From assembly GCA_037576215.1 (NCBI GenBank), contig JBANDB010000016.1, forward strand, positions 1,054,001 to 1,118,000: a stretch of DNA of 64,000 nucleotides, given 5' to 3'. This document shows positions 56,919 to 64,000 of this stretch, one piece after another. Source of the stretch: Armillaria gallica. Taxonomy: Eukaryota > Basidiomycota > Agaricomycetes > Agaricales > Physalacriaceae. Position numbers and translations under genes: made by a program. The notes beneath the pieces were generated by a model. That model was not told the origin of the DNA. It saw nothing but the letters and a program-made list of their open reading frames with translations, and did not search any database. Every line of letters begins with the position of its first letter. Position 1 is the first letter of the stretch.

Positions 56919-58665
56919 CTATGCAAAACTACGCGGAGATACTACAAATTTATTCGTCGCCCTGGAGTTCATCCTCCTCCTCTTCCGCATCCGGATCCTC
57001 ATCGCTAGGCGCCTCTTGAGCCTCCAAGTCGGCCAACTCCTCGCCCTCCAATACTCCCTTTTCAAAAGTTCGGAAACCAACTCGATGTTGTCGAGATGGT
57101 TGGCTAGGAAAAGAGACGGGATGTTACCATCGGAGTCGTTCATCTGGCGCCCTTCTTGACGAAGACAGTGGAGGAAAAGCCGAATCTCGGTAACAAGAGC
57201 TGCAAAAATAAAGTCAGAAAAACTTCGAAATTAAAAAGTTCGGGACTTACGAGTTTCGGGCACGAAGACTGGCTCCAATGTGTTGACATAAGACCGGTTC
57301 TGCACAACACAATCGTGCTTATGAATAGTGCACCGGAAGCACTTAGCAGAACCGGATCGAACGCTACGGCACTGAGCGTTAGCCTTGCTACAGGCATCAC
57401 AAGCCACCGACATCTAAACCAACGAGTCAAAGAAAAGTTCGGAAACAAAATAAATAACTCACGAAGTGGCCAATTTTACCGGCCAGTTCCCTCTTGAAAA
57501 AGGCGCCTTGGCAGCCAACGTACTCCCCGAAATCTTGATCAGGGACAAGGAGGCCTATGGGGCGTAAATCCTCGTGAGATAAGGAATGAGCGTTCTTCGG
57601 GATGGGTTCACCCAAACCCCCGCGTTTGCGAACGACAGCAACCGTCTCCTCTTTAATCTTGCGAGGGCGGCCGCGAAGTTTGGAGCCAGCTAAAAAGTTC
57701 GGAATTAGAAAATTAGAAGATCAAACTGAAAAGTCAGGACTTACGAGTATCAGGGGCGCGACCCTTTTGCTTTTGTTGGCGAGTCAAGCGAGGAGGGGAA
57801 GGCGAAGCTTGACGAAGAGACTTAGAAGGAGAGGCTTGTTCCTCATCCGAAGCTATGAAACATCGTCAACCAACGGAAAATTAAAGTGTGCGGAAATAAA
57901 AACTTACACAAAATTCGCTTGCGAAGGCGACTGGAACTAGCAATCGGAGGGGCAGGGGAAGATTCAGGAGCAGGCGAAGGCGAAGGAAAATGAATGGGAG
58001 GAGAAGGAACCCGAGGCGGAGGTGCACGAAACCCAGCTGGCAGCCGAGGAACCCGTACTTCCACCTGTTTACGCCTCATTCCGAAGCCGGGCCCATCTAC
58101 AAAAAGTTCAGAGTTAGAAAGTTAAAACGAGCAAAGGAAAAGTTCGCGTACCATTGATGCTCCTGGGACCAAAGTTGTACTTCTTTGGCGGCGGAACTGG
58201 AGGCACAGGAACCGAACTTTCTGGCTCGGGAGTCGGAGTATGCGGCATCGGAGGAATGAGATCTTGAGGCGATGGTTGCGGGAATGGCGATGGTTCAGGA
58301 GGAGGAGGAGTCACAATCCTAGGTTCAGGACTCTGAGCAGGAGACTGCACCTCCTCTGATTCGGACTCGGACTCCATCTCGATAGGTTCGATGTTGACAC
58401 CGCATTTAAGCTGAAAGAGTTCGAGGTCAGCTGAAAAAGTTCGGAAAGAAAAGAAAAGACTTACGGCCTCCGCGACAAGATCATTATATTCGTCGCAGCA
58501 ATCATTGACAAGATCTTGGTTGACTTGAGCCAACAAGCCCCAGATCTGGCTCTCCAATGCCATCCACTGCCTATCGGGTAAAAAGCCCTCCTCGCCGTAG
58601 ATCCAGGCGGTATGCAAACGTCTCCAAGACACAAACACGGAGCGAACCCATGCATCCGAAGGCAT
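56919..58665 (-). CDS. Antisense gene B of the retrotransposon: Zn(II)2Cys6 cluster and AT-hook-like protein (at least 475 aa)
   Basis: There are seven exons: 58465-58665, 58152-58410, 57908-58096, 57745-57852, 57463-57689, 57251-57413 and 56919-57199. The six GT..AG introns are 49-55 bp. The spliced 1428 bp frame is open. The N-terminus has VSWRRLHTAWIYGEEGFLP. A long Pro/Ser/Glu linker follows, then KLRGRPRKIKEE (AT-hook core RGRPRK, about residues 255-266) and a GCQGAFFKRELAGKIGHF segment. The cluster CDAC..C..CFRC..C has perfect spacing C-x2-C-x6-C-x9-C-x2-C-x6-C (about residues 333-360). The frame continues upstream of the chosen ATG (58663-58665) with VCFPIRPPFAEALATLRYCL, which resembles the start of gene A, so the true start may lie in an earlier exon. 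The last 50 residues are very basic. The +1 frame there would give a strongly acidic tail (EAPSDEDPDAEEEEDEL), so one base may be off near 57060. Confidence 0.76.
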
Positions 58666-58857
58666 GGCTGCATCCGAACTTTCGGCAGGATGACGAAGGC
58701 AATAGCGAAGTGTAGCTAAGGCTTCGGCAAAAGGAGGACGAATAGGGAAGCAGACATAGTAAAACTACGGAAGAGTACAGTAAAAACTACGCTACTAAAA
58801 GTACGCGGACGGTTGGAACTGTGAGCGTTGGTGGAGAATCGAAGTAAAAGTCAACGA

Positions 58858-58865
58858 CTTTTATA
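58858..58865 (-). promoter_or_regulatory. TATA box upstream of antisense gene B
   Basis: CTTTTATA on the plus strand gives TATAAAAG on the gene's strand, about 190 bp upstream of the ATG at 58665. The spacing leaves room for a further 5' exon. Confidence 0.5.
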
Positions 58866-59138
58866 CTTCGAAAACAACGCACGAGCCATGACCGACACCG
58901 ATGACAAAAATGGCTTTGAAACAAAGAACTTAGGCCAAAAGTTCGCGAACCATTCCAGCGCTACACGAGAACTCTGCAGCAAAAACGACGCAAGGTTCTA
59001 TCGCATCATCGGAAGAACTACCAGGCACATATCAGTCCAAATCTGGACTGCGAAGCGCGCACTTAGCAACAGAATTCTAGTTGCAATCGGAAAATATCGG
59101 AAAGAAGCAAACAGTGGGAAAATATGACGGCAATTCAA

Positions 59139-59162
59139 TGAAAAATTAAAGTCAGGGGGAGA
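59139..59162 (+). other. Polypurine tract at the 3' LTR
   Basis: AAAGTCAGGGGGAGA directly precedes the 3' LTR at 59163, the standard place for plus-strand priming. An identical 23 nt copy is at 56325-56347. Confidence 0.85.
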
Positions 59163-60484
59163 TGATGAGCCTCAAGGCTCTGTGCGCTCTGAAATCGCGA
59201 ACACCACTTACAATTTATCGCCTATCTCCCTTACGCGGCCTTTCACTAAACCAAACGTTGCAAGTCTGGCACAGGTCGAATCATATTAAATTTCCCACTC
59301 CATGCGAACTTTCACTCCGATATCTATGAGTCATTGTGCCTCAAGGCACATTGATTGCCAATCCTTCCGCAGTAAATTAGACACGCGTCATTATTCTGGG
59401 CCTTTGCACGTGGACAGAGCCATACGATCACGCGGTTTAACTACGCGTAGGCTATGCATAGCTACGGATTCTCAAGAGGCCATATGGATACGCCTTTACA
59501 GCTTAGAAATATAGTAGAGATTAGTGAGCCATTAACTGCGGCTGAGTAAGTAGTAAGTAAATTAGTAAACCTTCCGTAGCTTTATTAGGCTACGCGAACT
59601 TTTAATAAGTATGCACAGTAGAGTAGCACACGGTATAGTGAACTACGGTTACAAATAGTTCGCTACGCTCACAAATCATGTACTGCGGTTATCAAGCCAA
59701 GGCAAAAGTTCGCTTACTTAGCAAGTACAGTTCTGTAGTATAAAAGATAACGGCCTGTAGATAGAAAAAGGACAGTTCTCCATAGAGGATACACACACCA
59801 CACACACCACCCAATACACGCGAATTAAAGTTAATATCTCTACGTTCTTAAGAGATATAACACTTTGTGAAGTTTCTCAAAACTCGCTAGCTACCAAGTG
59901 TTAAATAACTTGATTCACGTCCTCTCGTCCAAAACACAAGCAAGGGTATCATATAAAGACTACCTTGTTTGTCATCCTCCTGTCATAAATTCGCATACCT
60001 GAAGACTTCAAAGGGTAATCCGTAGCTAGGGTTCCGAATTTTAGTCTCTAACACCAACAGCATACTGTTCCTATAAGTTAGGAACGATACTAATTCGAGT
60101 TTATCTAGATAAGCCAGCTCCATCTCTGCGTTTCTCTAAAGAAAGCACGCGAGCATAGGAAAATATCTTCTACCGGAACCGTAGCCAGGATTCCGACACC
60201 AAATAGTTCGCGCCGCATCTAGGTCGCCCCCGCTCAGCATACACCCACGTTTACGCACCTTTTCCCTTCCAGGAAAGTTCGCGTACATACCTTGAGCCTC
60301 TGAACAGCCTTCAGAGAATCATAACAAAGCGTAGCAACACGTCGCTACACCACCAGGAAGCTACAGTCATCGCACGGAGGTGCAAGACTAGACTCGCTAG
60401 AACCTGCCTTCAGATTCTGTGTTTGACTATACTTGCCGTTACAGGTCTTGTGTTTTCTGCCCGCAGGAGTCTCTAGGTTCATCA
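59163..60484 (+). repeat. 3' LTR (1322 bp)
   Basis: This is the partner of 45839-47160 at a constant offset of 13324 bp. It has the same TGATGAGCC start and GGTTCATCA end and is followed by the GCGC duplication. The TATA copy is at 59739-59746. Confidence 0.95.
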
Positions 60485-60979
60485 GCGCATTGAGTGGCAA
60501 ACTGGTCCGCCGATTCATGTCTGAAAAGCTCCTCCAAGAAATCCCAGATCTGCGGGAGCCAGTCCTGAAGATGGGGATCATCCTGATCAAGTTATTCTTG
60601 AGTGGAATGAAAAAGCAAACAGCCGACTTGCCTGTTGAATAGCTGCATCCTCTGTTGATCCCTGGGGATCCATAGCAGCATGAGGATTGTCCTCGTATTC
60701 AGAGTCTGAATCGTTGTTTTCTTCGTCCAGTGTGGGACCGTCTAGCCAGGACAGATCATCTGCATCCAGGATGGGATCACGAAACGTACTCTTGGGTTTG
60801 ACAGGGCTGGGAGGGGCATCGTGATAGCTTGTGGTGGATTGTAAACGAGAACCACTGTTCACATTAAAGTCGGTATGTCGCATGCGTACTGGAGAGGGAG
60901 TGTCGGAACCACCATCGAGATCGTTCTCATCGAAGACAGCATCGGCAACGATCTTGGTTTTTTTGAGGAGTCTTCGCAT
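60485..60979 (-). pseudogene. KDZ transposase, 5' exons, split from the rest by the retrotransposon
   Basis: The ATG is at 60977-60979 (MRRLLKKTK). Exon 1 (60632-60979) has the N-terminal features usual in KDZ ORFs: RHTDFNVNSGSRLQSTTSYH, DAPPSPVK and DDLSWLDGPT. It is followed by a 49 bp intron with a GC donor (GCAAGT..CAG, 60583-60631). Exon 2 begins DDPHLQDWLPQIWDFLEELF and runs to the insertion site in ATQCAGCQ. It continues at 45834 in the same frame. Confidence 0.85.
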
Positions 60980-61099
60980 CGTAGAGCACTGAAGTTGGTG
61001 GAGAGATTGCAATTATCGGTAATAGAGCTCGGGTACTAGCCAAACAAGAGCCTTTTTCGTATGATGGTAAATAGTCTACAAATATGAATTTCTAGAATA

Positions 61100-61672
61100 T
61101 CATACCACATCATACCTGGTAGTGACACCGCCAACAGTCAGACTGGTAACCCGTGCCTCAGCTTCAACCTCATCGCACCCTGTAGCCTCGACCCACGCAT
61201 CCACATCAAGTCTCTCCCATTCATGGGCATCATCTGCGTGTCCTGTAGGTAGCGCCGCACGCCAGTACAGGAGCCTAGTCTTCGCTCTGAGCCTAAGCTC
61301 AAATCCAACCTTCTTGCCCCTGGAGGTGTTCTTGGCACCAGTAGCCTCTGTTTCGTATCCGTCGTCGGCCCATCCTAGGTCAGAACTAGCGCGAGACAGG
61401 CTTGCACTCCATGCATCGTATTGCGAGGAAGCCTCTGAGTCGCCTGACAATGAGCCTGTCTTGCTGGAAGAGTTATCCGTCTCAGGGGATGGTGTCCGGC
61501 GGTAGGATGCGGCAACGTCATCCTTCGCTGTCTGACCACCATTCCAGTCGAGCCATTGTTCCAGGCGCTGTTGGGGAATCCAGATACAAGCATCTACCAG
61601 AAGATATCCAATACATACCTTATAGCAGGCAAACACACTAGCCTTGAATTCATGTTCCCAAGGATTGGTCAC
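61100..61672 (-). pseudogene. Unrecognised gene, 3' part, separated from its 5' part by an LTR
   Basis: The open frame reads TNPWEHEFKASVFACYK, then a probable 51 bp intron (GTATGTATT..CAACAG), then RLEQWLDWNGGQTAKDD and a Ser-rich linker. The C-terminus is RGKKVGFELRLRAKTRLLYW plus WERLDVDAWVEATGCDE. No named domain was recognised. It lies on the same strand as 63302-63892 with an LTR-like sequence between them, so the two are probably halves of one gene. The KDZ gene starts only 120 bp further on. Confidence 0.5.
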
Positions 61673-61675
61673 CGT

Positions 61676-63290
61676 TGATGAGCCTCCAGGCTCTGTACGC
61701 TCAGAATTCGCGGATTTTGTCTGCTAATTAACGCTACTGTCCCTTCAACGGCCTTTCAGCAAACCAAAGATTGCACACACAGTGATACCACTTTTATCCT
61801 ACGGCAACCACTCCTTACGCGCTTTGTTATCCATCCCATCTTGCCACGCATCATAATTACCGTACTTCATCACGGCAAGGCACCTTCGATCAACAATCAT
61901 CCCAATACGGAATTGACGCATCACTCAGAAGCACCAGTTGACGCGCTCATTGATCACTTAATGAAAATGACGTGATTGACTCGAGTACCCTCCCAGCTAC
62001 GATAATTAAAGCTACGGCAACTACAGACCGCGTTTACTAAGGCTGTTACTCCGCCAAGGCCTCAAGAAAACGTTGCCCCACGCGTATTCCTCAGTACGAC
62101 GACTATTGCTCAGTAATCCGCAGCTAAACAGCACCTAACGATCCGTGCATCGCTCAACAAAAACCATATGGTTCGCATCCATACGCGGCAACGTCGACGA
62201 GTTGCTGTTACTTTAGAAGACCAAGGACCATATGTTACCTACGATTTTTACAAAGCCCAGGCTTTACGGCCTTACTAAGTCTCGCATATCTACTCTATTT
62301 ATAAATTCGTACTTGTAGTATAAAAACTAGTTAGAAAACGTAGTTCAAGGGCAGTTCATCTCCAGTTGACCCCAGACTACGTCAATTATCGTCACGCTCT
62401 AGTCTATCGCCAGTAAACAACGTTTATTCACCGTTCTACGGCAATATACCGTTTGCACCAGCATATTCTTGATCGCACGTCGACTCTTGAGCTCACCAGA
62501 GTTATCTCACGGTTTTAACTGTGAAGAGTCCTTCGCTACGTGCTCTTCGCTCTTAACACTATTGGTACACGCTCATACTGTGCCAATACGTGATCGCCGC
62601 GCTATACCTCGCCCCCGTTATCTTTTATAGGCCGTCATCGTTTCACCTTCGCACCATTGGAGTTTTTACAGTTTCACTTTCGTCATCGTTATCGTCGCCC
62701 ACTTGGGTAGTCTCAGAGCAGACTTAGGATCAGTTTCAGCCAGTTTTCGTATAGTATCAGTCCCCTGAGTGGACTTGAAGGTTAGTTTGACATAGGATAG
62801 GATCGTTTCAGTACCAGACAAGTTTCGACATCGACTCAGCACCCTCGCATCATATAGGACCAGTATCGCCACCAGTTTTCGTAGTTCCACGTTTTCTCTC
62901 GCCAGCCCACCCTCCGCACCTCGTTCCACGTTTATTTCGCCACTCGCAGTCCCCACGCCGTTTTCTCATCGCTTCGCTCGCCCACAGACTATTGCCGACC
63001 GTTTAGTCTATCTTCCATCATTCTCCCCGCTCAGACTATCGCCCAGCGACGTTTTCTAGTCTCGCAGCACGTTTTCTCATACGGATTCGTGGTATTCATG
63101 TCATACCCGTTTTCGTTCCCTCTCATTTCGAGAGATCCCTACCGGCTTGAAGCCATAGCATTTAGTACTCGACTACCAAGCAGTACTACTTCGCAGACTT
63201 AAAGTCGCAGTGTATTCTTGCGTATAGAGGAATTGTTCTACTGCACGGAGGTGCCCCGAACCACTCGCACACACGATCGCCTTGATTGCC
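61676..63290 (+). repeat. Second, diverged LTR (solo or truncated) of the same retrotransposon family
   Basis: It starts TGATGAGCCTCCAGGCTCTG, against the first LTR's start TGATGAGCCTCAAGGCTCTG. CGGCCTTTCA.CAAACCAAA, a GTAGTATAAAA promoter stretch near 62317 and GCACGGAGGTGC near 63244 follow in the same order. The right end diverges from the GGTTCATCA terminus and no target duplication was found, so the end coordinate is approximate. No internal retroviral-type domains are present. Confidence 0.65.
62666..62956 (-). other. Open frame inside the second LTR, probably not a gene
   Basis: The minus-strand frame has 96 codons and no domain. It lies inside the LTR-like sequence and has no counterpart in the first LTR pair. 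Confidence 0.3.
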
Positions 63291-63301
63291 ATGCCACTAC
63301 G

Positions 63302-63892
63302 TTAATTAACCAATCTCATTCCAAGTTGGTGTTGCCGTTGCCACGGAAGTCTTAGGCCCATCACCGTCTCTGGATGAACCCTGACCCACATGTCCAAAAA
63401 CCACGTCCAAAAGTTCGTGCTCTCTTCCTGCTCAATGGCACGTATGTAGATGTCCAGGTGCTCTCTAAGGGTCCTCTCCATCCATGCATCGATGAGTGTT
63501 TTGGGTATACGTGTCTGCAAATCCGAGAAGGTTAACACGAGAATCCAAAAACAAGCCACCTACTGGTCGTGGAGGTAAACCCCAACAGTTAGCATCCTCA
63601 TCGTGTGACATAGTATAGTCCGAGGAAACAACGAAGTGAACGTCAGAGTGATGCGGAGCTTCAGAGTCCCCCTCGTCCGTAAATGGTTTGATGCGTGGGC
63701 GAGCAGTCCAAGAAGCGTCGTGAAGAAGTGGTAGCCAGGCACATGGTGTAGTGTCTTCAAGGTCATGTCCACGAGATGAGATTACAGGTGGGATGTGGTA
63801 GAGACAAGGAAGGTAACTTGTCGGTCTGTCGTCTTCGAGGTTGTCACAGAGGGAGAAAAGAACAAACCGTCTTGAAATTCAAAGTCCGTCAT
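63302..63892 (-). pseudogene. Unrecognised gene, 5' part, interrupted by the second LTR
   Basis: The likely start ATG is at 63890-63892 (MTDFEFQDGLFFSPSV). A coding-like segment follows with RPRIKPFTDEGDSEAPHHSD and DEDANCWGLPPRP. Across a 48 bp intron (GTAGGT..TTGCAG) it joins TRIPKTLIDAWMERTLREHL and EQEESTNFWTWFLDMWVRVH. The frame stops at 63302, just where the LTR sequence begins. The frame between the first ATG segment and the RPRIKP segment needs one more short intron. No named domain was recognised. The upstream promoter would lie at 63893-64000. Confidence 0.5.
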
Positions 63893-64000
63893 ATTCCAAG
63901 AATGGAAGGAACACGGCTGACACCGCGGATATAACGGAAAAGACTGTATTGAGGCTATACAGTCAAGTAGGCTAGTGTACCTTCATGGAATGCTGAACAT

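Larger units (their letters stand above)
45839..60484 (+). mobile_element. Ty3/gypsy LTR retrotransposon carrying two antisense zinc-cluster genes
   Basis: The element is 14.6 kb: 5' LTR 45839-47160, primer-binding site at 47164, gag, protease, RT/RNase H/integrase to 54317, a 4.8 kb 3' region with two spliced genes on the other strand, a polypurine tract and the 3' LTR 59163-60484. The domain order PR-RT-RH-IN places it in Ty3/gypsy. The LTRs have equal length and appear nearly identical, so insertion into the KDZ gene is recent. Gag-pol has three -1 frame changes and lacks an ATG, so this copy is probably not autonomous. CGAACTTT/AAAGTTCG words are unusually frequent throughout. Confidence 0.93.

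Noticed and set aside
57156..57497. Plus-strand open frame across the zinc-cluster exon of antisense gene B
   Set aside because: It has no motif and crosses the introns. The minus-strand reading has six consistent introns and a perfect Zn(II)2Cys6 pattern.
1..64000. CRISPR array, prokaryotic operons, phage or plasmid functions
   Set aside because: There are no regularly spaced identical repeats. Genes are intron-rich and the families are fungal.

Overview
This 64 kb window looks like a gene-poor, repeat-rich piece of an agaricomycete (mushroom-forming basidiomycete) nuclear genome. The evidence is intron-dense genes with 47-57 bp GT..AG introns, DUF6534-type and other multi-pass membrane families, F-box proteins next to CCCH/RBR ubiquitin-ligase genes, a KDZ transposase with its cysteine-rich region, and a Ty3/gypsy element of a type common in mushrooms. 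No rRNA gene, intact tRNA gene, CRISPR array or prokaryotic operon was seen.

Layout. 0-2.1 kb: a DUF6534-like membrane protein gene (-). 2.9-19.3 kb: an array built from an F-box gene (-) followed by a triple-CCCH + RBR E3 ligase gene (+). Units A and B are near-identical, about 6.6 kb each, and separated by a TGCGTT-rich element. Unit C has an intact F-box gene and only a remnant of the ligase. 19.7-21.0, 29.6-30.9 and 38.8-40.2 kb: three same-strand paralogues of a membrane protein with a WRCW.VWG motif, in progressive states of decay. The second and third lie in strongly CpG-poor DNA. 24.3-26.8 kb: a conserved basidiomycete gene of unknown function, with a decayed fragment of itself just downstream. 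31.9-38.4 kb: diverged inverted duplications, a broken TAD2-like tRNA deaminase, a broken F-box copy, a small intact gene (35.8-36.4 kb) and a cytochrome P450 C-terminal fragment. 40.8-41.3 kb: a 500 bp element with hAT-like ends, an 8 bp target duplication and an internal tRNA-like Pol III promoter.

42.5-61.0 kb: a KDZ transposase gene (-) split by a 14.6 kb LTR retrotransposon (45839-60484) with 1322 bp LTRs and a 4 bp GCGC duplication. The retroelement has the usual gag-PR-RT-RH-IN region. Its most unusual part is a 4.8 kb 3' region that carries two spliced genes on the opposite strand. Each encodes a Zn(II)2Cys6-patterned protein. Each has a TATAAAAG box upstream, and each module is bounded on its right by an identical 23 nt copy of the polypurine-tract sequence. 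Gag-pol is broken by frameshifts, while both antisense genes read open through all their introns. 61.1-63.9 kb: an unrecognised gene (-) split by a second, diverged LTR of the same family.

Caution: several coding breaks are single-base losses, some in short homopolymers, including one in the otherwise well-preserved gene at 24.3 kb. Some apparent pseudogenes may therefore reflect consensus-sequence errors.
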